A stretch of DNA of 64,000 nt from Tigriopus japonicus. Its lineage: Eukaryota; Arthropoda; Copepoda; Harpacticoida; Harpacticidae. Position numbers and translations under genes: made by a program. The notes beneath the pieces were generated by a model. It was not told where the DNA came from, did not search any database, and saw nothing but the letters and a program-made list of their open reading frames with translations. Below, one piece after another: positions 21,579-34,525 of this stretch; position 1 is the first letter of the stretch; every line of letters begins with the position of its first letter. The stretch covers positions 8,975,330 to 9,039,329 of the forward strand of contig CM021319.1 in the NCBI GenBank assembly GCA_010645155.1, read 5' to 3'.

Positions 21579-24500
21579 ATGAGATTTGTTACACTCACGG
21601 CTCTTTCAGCCTTGTTCTTATGTCCTTTTCCACTAGAGGTCCAAGGTAAGAAAAACGACTAGAAACCTGCTTTTGTTCCACATGATATGGTTCCCCATCT
21701 CTTAGGAGAGGATCTGATGATCCCAGTGATCTCGTTCCAACACGATGGACTCTTTTCCAACTTCAGCTATGCAATGAGCACTCGAACCATACAAACTGGG
21801 TTGAGAGACTTTACGATGTGCTTCAGGGTCAACTTGAATTATGTGAGAGGCACTTCCAGTTATGTCGTCTCTTATGCAGTGGAAAAGGAGGATAACGCTC
21901 TTACTGCAGGTGAGACCTTTGTTTGAAGAGAACCGGGAAAGTCCTCGGGAATGTTGATCTTGGGTACCGAAACAAGCAAAACTTTTAGTTTGGCTGGCTG
22001 TGGCAGATTTTGGGTTGCCAAAGCGCAAACTTGCACTTTGTACTTTCGATTTTCATGTCAATTAAATCGGAAAACTCAAGGTTCAACTTCAAGTTTCGAT
22101 GGAGGTTTCCAAAAGAGTGGTTACTAAGTAACAAGGTTCAATCATGCAAATTTCAGCTTACACATTGGATGATAATGATGTATTGGGGATGGAAATGTGC
22201 AAATTAAAATATTTGACCAAAGGTCGGGAGTGTTTGAAATTTGGTTTGAGTCAAGGTCAATATCAGCAATGGAATCATATGTGTATGGTGTATGAAACAA
22301 AGGTTATCAGTGGTGACTTTGAGGTAAACATCAAGGCTTATCTTAATGGCGAAGTTGCTGCTGAAGGTACGCATATTTCATAATTGTCTCAACCATCTAA
22401 ACTGATCCTAAACTCTATTTAGTGAGTGAATTGTTCACTGCCAAATCTTTTCGAGTGTTGCCAAAAGATGGTGCATTGGTTTTGGCCCAGGAACAGGATT
22501 CTGTGGGTGGAAATTTCGACGTATCTCAAGGTTTCTCGGGACAGGTCACCCAGTTTGGCATTTGGGACAAAGCATTAAGCCAAGCTGAAGTGACCTCCAT
22601 GGCTCAATGTGCCAACGATCTCACAGGAAATATTCTGGATTGGAACAATGCTGAAAATTGGACCACTAATGAGGTTTTGATGGAATTGGTTCCCTTTAAA
22701 TCTCTTTGTGGCCCATCTCCCATTTACGGGAGGGCCATTCTTACCGAAAAGGTCGCTTATAATTCGTTCCGATCCCTTTGTGATATGATGCATGGAACAA
22801 TCCCGGTATTGAGGAACGAATTGGAACTGATCGAGACTCATAATGAGATCCGTGAAGCGTTCCAGCTCCTCAAAAACTTTGACGAATGTGCCGTTGGAGT
22901 TGATGATGTCACCTTTCACATTGCCCAAGTTCTACAGGATGATGGTTATTGGTTGGATCCTTACTCGAACCAATCGTTACTGGAGGATAACTCAGTCCAA
23001 AAACTGGAGACAGTGGATCCCTCTCATCGATGTGCTTATGTTTGGGGTCATGCTCTACAAACCAGAAGTTGTGATGCTAGACTAGCTTGTGGGGTTTGTA
23101 ACCTTCCCAAACCTCAAGAGACCTTGAAATTAAAGGGACTATGCTCACTTAATGTTTTGGATGATATGGAATATGATATAGACTACTATATTCACGGACA
23201 CCTAAATGGAAAGATCCATTTCCGCGGGATTATGAATAGTCATATCTTTTTCGATAAAGAGCGTTTACAATGGAGACTCCAATCTTTAAGGAATCCTGAT
23301 AAATTCTTGCTCATGAAGTCAAAGAATCCCAAGGTTCTTCCCATTGGAACAAAGTCCTGGGTACTGGGCTCAGATAATGCATTGTGTGCCATGGAGAAGG
23401 ATGAAGAAGTTCCTCTAACTCTGAGCACTTGCTTCCCAAATAAATACACCTGCGACTCGGGAGATTGCATTCCACTCAGGTACATGTAATTAATCTCAGG
23501 AAGGGACTAGGAAAAGCTCGTGTATTGAAACCTCATGGGTAAAAAAAACAACACACGGTATTTTGTAGTTGTGCCAGCTCGAGAACATCTTGAATTCTGG
23601 GCAGGGGTTGGTTCGACTTGGAGAACTTCAAGAACTAGTGCTAAAAGATGGATTGGTGCTTTGTCATCTTGTTAACCTCGTTACCTAACAAGCCTTTCAA
23701 GATATTATCGAAAAAGATGAAAGAATGGGAGTCGTAAGGTTTAAGGATTATTTGTAAAGAATTTTGGAGAACTAATGTGTAATGAGTTCTTGTTCATTTT
23801 TACCATTTAAACATGTTAAAAAGTTCATGCGAAATGTTTGTAGGGTGAAAATAATAAGAGGTATCCTAAGCCAAAACTTTGTGGTAAAAATGACAACAAA
23901 CAAGAAGAACCAGGAGGGAAAAAAGTAATAGGTCAGTTGTTGAGGATATTTGGAAACCTAGCGGAAGCATACTGTAGTGCGATTCAAAAGAGAAAAATAT
24001 ATGCTCAAAGAATGTCCCAGCACATAAGTTGCGTTTTTTCAGTCTTGCCATCACGACTTGGTAAGTAGCATTTGAGGTCTCTTGAAGAAACAACTTATCC
24101 ATTGATTGGTGCAACCTCAAGACTGGAGATTTTCTTGGAAAATCCTTTTTCCTTGCCATTTAAAGAACTATGTAGATCTCCAGATCAACCTGGACAAGCC
24201 AAGACAGTTGTTACATTGAACGTCAACGGGCTACGTATTTCCAAATATTTGAAGTCTTACCTTCAGAGTTCAAAATTGTAGTTCCAGCGAGTTCTAAGAG
24301 AGCCATTTTATGTATCATGTTCTTGCACCTTCTGTGAGTCGTTGACAATTTTTTGGCTTTTCTTTTACATTTCATTGTGCAACACGTAACTCAAACTTGA
24401 AGTTTATTGTTCTGCAGATCAACTAATATTGTTTCAGTTTGTCACACGAATGAAAAAGCATAGTACTAAAAGTTTCATCCCTCCCCTTTTTGTGTGTCTG

Positions 24501-27500
24501 AAAATGATCACTCTGAGTCAAGCAAGAGAAGGGAAAAGGGGGGCTTCTCCTTTACTCTTTTTCACTCTCATCTCCTTGTTCTCTTAAGGGTGACTGATAG
24601 TAGGTCTAAAAGCTAGTACTTGAAACTTACAATAACATTGTAATAAGTCAAATATATGATATTTTAAAATGTTTACAGCAAATTTCAATACAATCTTCTA
24701 TAATTTTCACCTAATGGCCGGTTATTTTAAAGCCCTGAGGAGGGATGAGAGCCACTCAAACTTAGTACTATGGCTTTACTATTTTTCAACTTTTACACCA
24801 ACGGTTTTGCGCATTCTGCCACCAGATGTCGTGAATCAGGGCCGAAGTGTGAAACTCCTGAAGGCCAAGCACAATATTCCTTTTTTTGTGGATATTGGGG
24901 AGACGTTAAAAGAACGCGTTTTTAGAGTTGCACTTTTTAGTATGTCTTTTTTATCGTTAGGACACTTGATCTTGAGGGAATTTTTATCGTGGAGGCATTT
25001 TAGAGTGAGAAATCTTTACAATGAACTTATTCTACGTATAATTAACCTTATGATTTGTGGAACAACTTGGTGCGTTTAAGCATAGATATCTAGAGCATTG
25101 GATGTTTCAGGACCGACCACTTGGTTGAGAAAACAGTGCAATGAAATGTCTCTTGGGAAGTGATCACAAACCAGTTTATTGTATTGTTTTGCCAACCAAC
25201 CAAATTAAACAGTCGTCCGGCATACAGAAGAATTAAATGTAATCTATGCTTTATACAATGACAGACTTTGAATTTAATCAAACTGGTTTGTTTTTTTAAG
25301 CAATCAGCATGTCCATTTTGTATCAGGGTTTTTCCGTCAAATATATGTACATGAGATGAACCGATAGCGCGACAAAAACAATGAGACAAAATAAGAGTGT
25401 TGTACCAAAAAGAATGCAAACAGCCTTGTAATTTTTAATCCAAAAGAGCCAATCTTAAAGAAACAAGTAAAAATTCAGACTTTTGGCTACTAAATTTGTC
25501 TTAAAAACATTTTTCACAACCTTGTTTGACGCTGTCAAAACTGTGAATTGAACGATCCCTCCTGAAATTTTGCTAAACTGTCTTAAAGTGCGAGCTTTTT
25601 ACTGGTATGTACAAGGTGAATAAGAACAACAACGATGGGAAAAATACGTTGAATGGTAGCTACAGAGTCTAGGCTCTCCATTTCAATTAAGTTCGCCGAA
25701 TTTGACAAAGATAAAAAAGATGTGGGTTCAAAAAAACATTGAAGTTGAGGTTTGAAGAAATGTGCGTAATGGTTGATAATAATGTTAAGGACCTTGTTGA
25801 GTCGAAAAGGTAAGTGACAATTTCAATGACTCCATCAAGGAGTGCTCTTTACTTTTCCTATGATATAGTCTGAAGGATCCTGAAGCCTTATTTGTGCATC
25901 ACAAGATCGGTGGCAAAAGGATGCCACTATCTCAAAAAATGAATCCATGATCTACAAAAAGGTTCCAAATTGTGACTGATCAGTAGGGACGGGCAGAAAG
26001 TGCAAATGATCTTACCCTTTTAGTTACCAAAAGTTGCAAAAAATGTGCCCAAAAGTGCAAAACAAAGTGCAGAAAAAATGTTGAAAGTGCAAATAAATGT
26101 CAAAAAAGAGCAAATAAATGTCGAAAAAAGAGCAAATAAGTGTCAAAAAGAGCAAATTAATGTCAAAAAGAGCAAATTAATGTCAAAAAAGAGCAAATAA
26201 CTTGCATTTGGACTTAAAACGTCATTCATGGAGTACCCACGGCTCCTAATTGAGTAGGAGAAGTCATTTACAACTTCTAAAGACATTTGAGACTAGTTTG
26301 AGGTGAAGAGACAATGTCGCACAAGTAATAGAGTTCTATTAATAAGGTCACTAGCAAAAAGGATGTAAAGTCATGAAAAATACTCTAGTCAACAATCTTC
26401 TGAATTTTTCATTCCTAAGGTGGTCTCGTGGATGTATGTACCTAAAATATTGTCGAAATATATTTAGCAATTGTTTTATATAGCTTAAAATCACTCTGTT
26501 TTCGTCCTTCAAGTTGTTCAAAAATAGACATTGAGAATTGAACAGAAAAATACCCACGGGTGCCTAACAATTACATCAAGAAAATAGTCATAAATGTGTT
26601 TTAAGCATGTTTTTAGTGACATTACTTCAATATTTGGCCCATGGCCTAATTACCAGAACTCAATTTAAAATGTGGCATTTATTGTCTCATCACATCAAAA
26701 CTGTTCTCAAATACTTTTGGAACATGGAAGTAATATCTTCAAGTCAATTAAATAATGTGTACTACTACATTGATGTATCCTTAGCTAGATGATTTTAAGT
26801 TTATAACGGCCTTTTTTAGAAATAGCGATCTTTGTAGGCAGGAAACCTAATTCTGTAATTTATATTGTTTGTAGATCCTTCCATTACCATAACATGAGTT
26901 TCTTTAGGTTTGCTATTTGTTGGTTGCATGCAATGAGATTCTTTTGTCTAATCTTTAGTTTAGTAAACAGGATGTTATAGTTAAAGCCAAGATGGTGAAT
27001 AAAGTGTGAGGTTTGCGTCTGAAATGCACATATTTCTTCAAGGTGCTAAGAATGGTTGATTGCAAATGCAAGCTTTTTCGACTAGTTCAAAATTTGATCT
27101 TGAAACTAAAAATTCTTTCAAAAGCCACTATATTTTCTTAACAATTTGTCAATTTTGGCCAAAAACGTAAATAAAAAGTGCAAATAAAGGTCGAAAGTGC
27201 AAAAGTGCAAAAAAATGGGTTTATGTTACCAAAAATCTTTTTACACCATTTGCCCGTCCCTACTGATCAGCATGTAATTGGAATGTGCCATTTTGCAACT
27301 TTTGATTGTTCCCATTCAAGAAAAAAACTGACAAAAAACAACTCGACAGTGGAGGGCCTCCAAAAGGCTCTTGTAAGGGCCATCAAAAACATTCCTAAAG
27401 ATTCTTTTTCCACTTGTTTCAAGAAGCAGTTACACCTTTAAGAATGGGCTAATCTCGAGACTATGATCGTGTCCGAAAATAGCTTTTAATGATTGATTAG

Positions 27501-30500
27501 ATATAAATATTTATGTTCTCAAGATATTAAGCCATTTGTATTCTTTTTGGTACGCCCCTCGTAGGATTACCTGATGTGAATATCTTTAGAAAATTATATT
27601 AATCCATCTGAAAAATCGTCCATGGATGGCATTCCTTCGATGTTGACGTACTGTCGATCCAATTTTTTTCTTGTTTATTTCTGGGCTAAAGATGCCATTA
27701 TTCGAATTCATCTTAGCAAACGGATAATCGAATAACTGTATTCTTTTGACAGTGACAAGTGTAACACGGAGATCGATTGTCAGGATAAGTCAGATGAATA
27801 CAACTGCGACTACTTAAAGTTGGGAGCGAATTATGCCAAAGAGCTCATCCCTCGAGATGAACAAGGAAAAACCTTCAACATTTATCTGAATATATCGGTT
27901 CTCGCTTTGCCTTACATCGAGACCTCAACTCTCAAATTCACGGCCGATTTTTATCTCAATCTCCGGTGGTAAGTCACGACGGCCTAGACCTGGGCTTAAA
28001 AATACCCTGAGAATTGAAACCAATCTGAAATATCCTATCAGCTTTTGCTTGAAAAATAGTTCTGCAGTTCATTTCTCAAGTTAAAAATACCTTTCCACGT
28101 ACTTGTTTTGGACTTTGCTAGGTATGATTTGAGGATCGATTTCCGAGACTTGAACAACATTACTCTGTTGAATTCCCTTAACGAAGTAGATCAAAACAGC
28201 ATTTGGACACCTCGATTGGCCTTCGTGAATGCCTTGGGACCTTATCAAACCGTGGTGGATGAGCAAACAGCTGGAGTTCTAGTTCGCGAAGATGATCCCT
28301 TGGATGAAGATGTGACTTTGCCAATTGAAGGTGAGATGGATCAAGAAATAAGGTTCAGTGTAAAGGTACTGCGTGTTAGAAAGAAGTTAGAGTACGCCAA
28401 AATCATTGTAAAAAAAGAAGGCCACTTACCAAGTGGTGCTAATGCTCATACCTTTGATTCTATGACCTTAGCCAAAATCGAGTCACATGAACGGTGCCGA
28501 AGTATACTGCGCAAGTCAGGTTGAGAGTAAGCCCAAAAAACGCAAATTTGAGCAGATTTTGGTACACAAAATACAACAAAGTACAATGGCACCCAGGGAT
28601 TTCTTTACATGTTTCCCATTAGTTTGCCAAGAACAAGAAATTTAACATTGAAGTGCATGTCATAAAAGTACTACTGGAGTACAAATAATTCAAAAGAGAA
28701 AGAGAGGACCTGGAATGAAGGCCAAAAATGTCATATCAAAAGCCTTTAAGGTGAATGATGAGACGTTAAATATGGATTTATATTCAACGTCTGTACATGC
28801 AGTCCTTTTTAATTTTGTAACTTTTTGTTAATTTTATTAGGAATTGCACTCTATCATAAAAAAGGGCCATCACAGGCCTGTCAACATGTGCGTTTTTACT
28901 AATTCTAATGGAAGCGCAGGAGTCAAAATTCTGGAGTATGAAACGTCCATGTTAGTTGGAGTGTGCATCTAAAAAGTAAAAATTGTCCAAGGCTTTGGCC
29001 AAAAATTACACTTTAGGCTGCAAACATCCGAACATTCTAGTGCATTTTTGGCTTAAAAATGGATTAGTAAGGTTCAGATCCCTCACGGTTTGTGGTGTTT
29101 CTTTGTTTTCATCCTAAAGGAGAAGGTCGTTTTTTCCATTGATTAAAGTTTAGTTTTAGGGACAAGTACAAAGCTTGTTCTTGTACTTGTACATACACCT
29201 TGGAGTTTATGGAAAATAAGCGTGCGGTGTCGTAGAAGCACTTGGCTAAATGAAGCCAGCAAAATTGAATTAAAGATTGTGAAGACAAATAAATCAGTTG
29301 CACGACATTTATTCGTGTTTCTCGTTTTTGATGCGGAATCTACCGTTCCCGTTTCAGCCATGCTCTTTTCTGGACGAACCAATTCGATATTGATGACGAG
29401 AGAATATTACCTGAATTATGGATGCGACTTCGATCTTCGATACTACCCGTTTGATACGCAGGTTCGACAACACTCCAAATTGTTTCCAAATTCCTAGAAG
29501 AACGCCAAAAAACGAGCCAAACCAAGAATTTGAATACATGTAGTGGTACATATCTTTTCTTGGCCTCTTTCTTTGGGTTGTCGAGAAGGAAGCCTTGCGC
29601 ATCCTAAATAATTCTAGAGGCTTTTTTGAAAGTTTCATTAAAGCACAAACTTGGCTGGCTTTTCTAGTGGAGACTTTCCAGGTAAGAACGCGTAGAAAGC
29701 ATGGAATTTTATATCCGTCTTCTTTTGCAGATGTGCCAGATGATCTTCGAGGTCCAAGGCAAGACCGATGATTACGTGAAGCTTGTCAAAGATGGAACAG
29801 GCATTGAATTCTTAGGTAAGATGATCCATCCATTCTTCTTCTTCTTTTCCTTTCTTCCAGATTGAGATCGATGACGTTGGAAATATTAGAAGAAAAGAGA
29901 AAAATGGATTCAAAGATAGGAATTGTACCAAACGTTCCAGGGTATTTTAGTTCGGTCGTTTGGTCTCCATTTGAATGGAAGTCAATTCCATTTTTGCCAG
30001 AATGCCAAGAAATAACTACATTCCCACCTGGCAGACTTTTTTACTCCCTTAGTTTTAGTTTTATCTTAGGAAAGGCAACCTTTTTTCAAGGCCCTTTGTG
30101 GCGTCTTTTCAGGAGGGCGAAAGTTAGTGGAATACGAGATCCAATTGGAGGAGCTGGGGATCACATCCGTCAACCGGATTAGTCGAGCGGTTGCCAAGAT
30201 TGTATTCCGTCGCAGAATGGAATTCCATGTGACCAACACCTTTCTCCAGACGTTCATTCTCATTGGAGTTGGATATATGTCGCTCTACTTTGACGTGGAC
30301 AACTTTACCGATCGCATCATGGTCACGCTCACAACCATGCTCGTGGTGGCCACTATCACTTCCACCATTCAGGACGTATGTGAACTTGAAAGTGGCGACG
30401 CTTAGTGAAGAAGTGTAGAGCTTATATGTTAATAACTTTAGCGACCGCATTCGCATACTCTTTTCACAGTTTCAGCTCATTCCATTTAGAGTAAAACTTA

Positions 30501-31584
30501 GCTTTGGCATTGCTGACTTGTTCACCAGTTTTAGGTTTGGCTAAGTTTTTAAAAGAAAATTTTGAGTTGAAGTAATACTAGGTCATATGTTTTGTGTTTG
30601 GGGATGCATACTTCAAGTATACTTCATCGATTGACTTCCGCCCTTTTGGAGCCTTTCAAACGGTCTCAGGCTTTTCAAATTACGCTACATGAATGTTAGC
30701 TTCTACTTAGTCGATTTTGACTCTAAAATCTAGTCAAATAGTGCTTTAACAAGCTTAAAATGAGCTTTTGAAACCATTATTAGAAGCATGCTTGTAGCGT
30801 GCCTTGGCGCCAACAAAACATATGAGCTACTACAGTTTTGGCCAAGGAGTTGAGATTCTAAATTTTTAACTGATTTGTTTTATCCGTCTTAGTACTTACC
30901 CTTTCACCTAACTTATAATCTGCTAATATAGGGGTTTTGAGTCTTTTATTACCCTACTGTTTCCCACTGAACTTAAGACTAATTTCAGAAGACAAAAAAT
31001 AAAAGCCTGCACTTCCAGAGGCAAATTCGATAGTTGAGTGTGAAAAATGCGGGGATTTAATTTTCAACAAAAAATATTTTACGTGCAAGGTAAAGGAGAA
31101 ATAGAGGCATATTTTTAGCATGTTTGCATGCCTAGGCCTAGGTTTTACTTTTCAGCAAAACAATCATGAAATTAATTTTGTTTTACAGGGTTTGCCAAAG
31201 ACATCCTACTACAAATTAATTGATTGGTGGCTACTGTTCTCATTGAACATGTTGGTTTTAACCATGGCTTTACATACTTACGTGGCACATTGTTGTTTCC
31301 GAGCCAAAAATGAAAAACCCGTCTACTTCAACTTCAAACGAGTCTACCCAAGATCCGAAAGCAAAGATGACCAAACCAAAAAGCTCCCCGATTTAGATGG
31401 CGACGAAGATATTCTAAAGCACCCAAAACAGGTCAATCGATTGGGCAAACTGGCCTTGCTCTGCGTGGTATTACTTTTTAACTCCATTTTTTGGACCGTG
31501 GCTTTGAATGAATATCTCCTGTCAGCCGAATACTACTTATCTCGAGATACATCAACTCCAAATAATCAAACCGTTGACGTGTGA
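21579..31584 (+). CDS. Cys-loop ligand-gated ion channel with pentraxin, lectin-like and LDL-A domains
   Basis: Ten exons: 21579-21645, 21706-21909, 22157-22366, 22423-23479, 27753-27968, 28122-28330, 29358-29461, 29731-29815, 30113-30375, 31189-31584. All have GT/AG borders with matching phases; 2811 nt give 936 residues. Order: signal peptide (1-23, MRFVTLTALSALFLCPFPLE). A pentraxin/LamG domain follows (about 25-225, with WNHMCMVYE and GQVTQFGIWDKALS), then a C-type-lectin-like module (about 250-375, with WLDPYS and a TRSC...CGVC end). Next come a roughly 100-residue module ending in PIGTKSWVLG, one LDL-A repeat with six Cys (about 495-533, split by intron 4), and the channel domain. The Cys loop is CDFDLRYYPFDTQMC (13 residues between the Cys). 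Four membrane segments follow, with a short M3-M4 loop. It should be a plasma-membrane pentameric receptor subunit; ligand unknown. The M1-M2 linker (NFTDRIMV) lacks the PAR motif of GABA/glycine-type anion channels. Confidence 0.9.
23926..24045 (+). repeat. foldback-family dispersed repeat copy in channel intron 4
   Basis: Shares AGGTCAGTTGTTGAGG, then ATTTGGAA and GGAAGCATA, with the copies at 44019-44262 and 53006-53125. Ends with the GCGTTTTTTCA motif also seen there. Confidence 0.5.
25984..27262. mobile_element. non-autonomous hAT-like element (1279 bp) in channel intron 4
   Basis: The ends are perfect 12-bp inverted repeats TAGGGACGGGCA, flanked by a perfect 8-bp duplication CTGATCAG (25976-25983 and 27263-27270), itself a palindrome. 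GTGCAAA/GAGCAAA words recur inside both ends, densely at 26020-26205 in units of about 20 bp and again at 27172-27217. No transposase frame is visible. The insertion lies in the intron that splits the LDL-A repeat, so it does not break the coding sequence. Confidence 0.9.
26066..26205 (+). repeat. tandem AGCAAAT / AATGTC units
   Basis: About six imperfect units of roughly 20 bp of the type AAAAAGAGCAAATAAATGTC at the left end of the hAT-like element. Confidence 0.85.
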
Positions 31585-33911
31585 AAGGCAAAATCACCGG
31601 AAAATCGGACATGAAAAGTTCACAAATTTGAGATTCTGCGATAGTTTAAGTTAACCCTTTCATCTCATGTTTTACTTGTGGTCATGACATCAAATATTGT
31701 AAAAAATAACTCATGTCTTATTTTGGAACCCACTGTTCAAAGTACTATGTGTCTAGAAACATGGAATATTATATTAAGTTCCATTTACACATGACAAAGT
31801 TATTCATACCGGAACAAATGCACGTTTAGCTCTTTAAAACAGATATGAAAACTCGACATTAGGCTATCAAGCCTCTTTCTCGTTCTTAAGTAAACCATTT
31901 CCAGTTTATTACTGTAACAATGAATAAACAATCACCAAGCACTCTGTTGATATACAGAAAACATCTGCTAACATATCTATCTTAACTTGCCTCCGTATAT
32001 CTATGAGAGGATCTCCTTTGAAGATGCGAGATAAAAGAGACAAAATGGAAAGGAGGAACGAACGACGTGGGAAGGAAAAAAGAAAGAGAAGAGCTTCTTC
32101 CTTCTTCTTCCAGTTCCAGTTCGAGCAAATAGACGCAGAGGAACAAGCGAGAGAGAAAGAGAGAGGAAGGAAGAGAAGCTCTGCCGAAGTTGGAACACGG
32201 TGGATTGTGGAACGGTTAGTCGTCTGACAGTGGCAGGATTCGAAACTTGTGTATACCTTTGATCTCTTGCCAAGGATGTGAGCTTGAGACACTTCTGTAT
32301 ATCTATCTCTTGAACGAGCGTGTTCCATCATGTGTCCAACGTGTTCCATTAAGATCCAAGTTCTTTGCCGTAAGTATCCTTGAGGAACACAAATAGGTTA
32401 CGAGCTTTTGTTATGTTATCGCATTAAGTTGACGAGATCGACCTCAAGAACCTATTTAGATGCATGCATGAAAAGTGCACCTTTTCTGATGGTCGAATAT
32501 TATGAATGAGCATGTTCCAAAGCTATTCTTTGGCAAAATTTCAATGTAATTTTGCTTTAAAATTTATATCTGAACTATTAGTCGCAGACTGTTCATGAAG
32601 ATTCGACTGATAAAGAGCCCAACGGAAAACAAAGCTGAGAAGTAATCAAAATTTAACCTGATATCACTTGTAATTATCTTGGGAGATTAAAAAATACACG
32701 TGAAGTCGTTAGGGAGCTTTTTGTAGGACAAAAGAGCTCCAAATTTTCTCACGCACTCCATTCTTTCTGTTAATGGAACCCAAACCCAGTGGAATTTTTG
32801 GGTGTTTTTAATCCATCATTAGTTTTTTGAGCAATTTTGTTCATTTGAGAATTAGTGTTTTTGATCAGAAGTTGTAGTGCAGCATGCAAAAACGGGAATG
32901 TGGTACAAGCTATATTTTTGAGATAGTTATTTACATTTAAGTTGATATCCACGCATCAATAGAAACCAGATCCAATATGAACAAGTTTCCAAGTTTCTTT
33001 CCAACCCAAAAAGCTCATCTTTGGAGTCCTCTGCCATAGTTTTGAGGCAAACTTAAATATCCCGTAAGAGTTCGCCGAAACGAGGTAACTTTTCAAGGGC
33101 GGGCCAAAAAACTTTATATCGCATTTATCTGATGCTTGGGAACGAAATATGTCATCCTTTACCTCAAACACTTTTTGTATTAGACCACCAGCCTTGGGTG
33201 AGCAAAAAACCTCTTTTGCCTTTTTGACGGAATGCTAATAAAACCACTGGGAATAATCAATCGAAAAATAACAATAACGCTTCTTTTATTAAAGATGTAC
33301 TTTATGGTGATTCAAACAATTGAAATCGAATCGTCAAATCTAAACAGCAACAATTTGCTTGCAATTAACACTCAAAATTCAGAGGTTTAAAGACCGTTTT
33401 GTCTCTTCCTGAACAACTGTTACACTTGTAAGTCTTTGAAGTATATTACAACTCAAAGTAATAGTTATTAATAAGATTGGAACTTATTTTGAAAGCAATT
33501 ACTTCTGGGATGGAGTATTTCATATATGTTTTCAATGTGCTTGTTTTCAATTTAATATTGTTCTGTAATTGAATGCGGAAGGCAAACCCTAGAAGCCTTT
33601 ATATGCTTCTTATGTACTTGTGTCTTTAAAATTTAATTGTAATTGCTTAGCATTTGAAGATAATAAACGCAGGTCTGGGATCTGTACAAGAAATCAAAAA
33701 TTATATCAAGGTATGAAATGTCATGAACTGAGAAAAATGATTTTAGAGAATATCTTTTTTTTATTCCTTATCCTAACAAACTTTAGATGATGAATTGCAT
33801 ATTTGGGAGCCGGTATCAGATAACATAAGATTGGTTTTAATGAAGGGTCGCTAGGTTTATTGAGTTGCCTTTCATCCTCCCATTTGTAGCACAAACATGC
33901 ACTTACATATT
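31585..33911. other. intergenic with purine-rich tract (32000-32200)
   Basis: No gene recognised. The start probably holds the channel 3' UTR. A GA-rich tract of about 180 bases (AGAGAAAGAGAGAGGAAGG type) gives open frames on both strands that are composition artefacts. Confidence 0.5.
31923..31928 (+). promoter_or_regulatory. possible polyadenylation signal of the channel gene
   Basis: AATAAA, 339 bases after the stop codon. It is the first perfect AATAAA seen downstream on this strand, but without transcript data the assignment is tentative. Confidence 0.35.
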
Positions 33912-34045
33912 TAAGGAACCCAGAGTGGCCACGCTTACTAGCGCGTTCTTAAAAAAAAAGTGCCGAATGTAAGTGCTTCCCCAGACGGCGTAAGTTCGAA
34001 TCCTGTTGTGGGTCGGATTGAAGCTGTCGGGAGAAATCCTTTTTT
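33912..34045 (+). repeat. tRNA-derived SINE-like repeat, copy 1
   Basis: Holds an A-box-like GAGTGGCCACGCTTACTAGC and, about 70 bases later, a B-box-like AGTTCGAATCC, followed by a conserved tail GGATTGAAGCTGTCGGGAG. An internal run of nine A separates it from the next copy by one difference. It is nearly identical to the copy that directly follows, which suggests a tandem or nested insertion. Confidence 0.7.
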
Positions 34046-34231
34046 AAGGAGGCCAGAGTGGCCACGCGTACTAGCGCGTTCTTAAAAGTGCCGAGTGTAA
34101 GTGCTTCCCCAGACGGCTTGGGTTCGAATCCTGCTGGGGGTCGGATTGAAGCTGTCGGGAGAAATCCTTCAATTTACAGGGAATCGCATTCCTTGTAGCG
34201 GTAGTAAAAAATCCGCAAAAAAAAAAAAAAA
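34046..34231 (+). repeat. tRNA-derived SINE-like repeat, copy 2, with A tail
   Basis: Same body as copy 1, with A box GAGTGGCCACGCGTACTAGC and a perfect B box GGTTCGAATCC. A short unrelated tail follows (CGCATTCCTTGTAGCGGTAG) and then 15 A residues (34217-34231). A tRNA-type internal promoter plus a 3' A run is the structure of a SINE. The secondary structure is not that of a functional tRNA. Confidence 0.75.
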
Positions 34232-34454
34232 CCATACAACAGGAGAAGGAAAATCGTAAATTCCGAAAGTCAGGTGTCAAAAAGCCATTGTTAAATAGTT
34301 TAGAACGGATAATTGTCAAACATTTCAAAATTTCAATCAATTTCCCCAAGGGGCTCCTTTTTATGACGCCTAGATTACTTCACAACAAGTGAAAAAATTG
34401 TCTTCATTCTTTAAATTGCATCAAAATGGCCACATTTTTTACGGGAGGTAACTT

Positions 34455-34525
34455 GATGCCTTGGATGGTGCAGTGTCTTGTAGTGAGAAAAGTCCCAGGT
34501 TCGATTCTCCTCCCCAACACTTCTC
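34455..34525 (+). repeat. possible tRNA-derived fragment
   Basis: GGATGGTGCAGTG followed by a B-box-like CAGGTTCGATTCTCC. Fits an old SINE head; the acceptor stem cannot be closed. A similar GTTCGATTCTC lies near 34788. Confidence 0.4.

Noticed and set aside
24669..25079. 136-codon open frame in intron 4 of the channel gene
   Set aside because: No recognisable motif. It lies inside an intron whose flanking exons join in frame without it.
28331..28524. Read-through of channel exon 6 into the following intron
   Set aside because: The Cys-loop domain continues properly only after splicing at 28330 to 29358, where SGRTNSILMTREYY follows. The read-through sequence is unrelated.
32000..32349. Open frames of 74-146 codons on both strands
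   Set aside because: They come from a GA-rich, stop-poor tract and consist of Arg/Glu/Lys or Ser/Leu/Phe runs with no motif.
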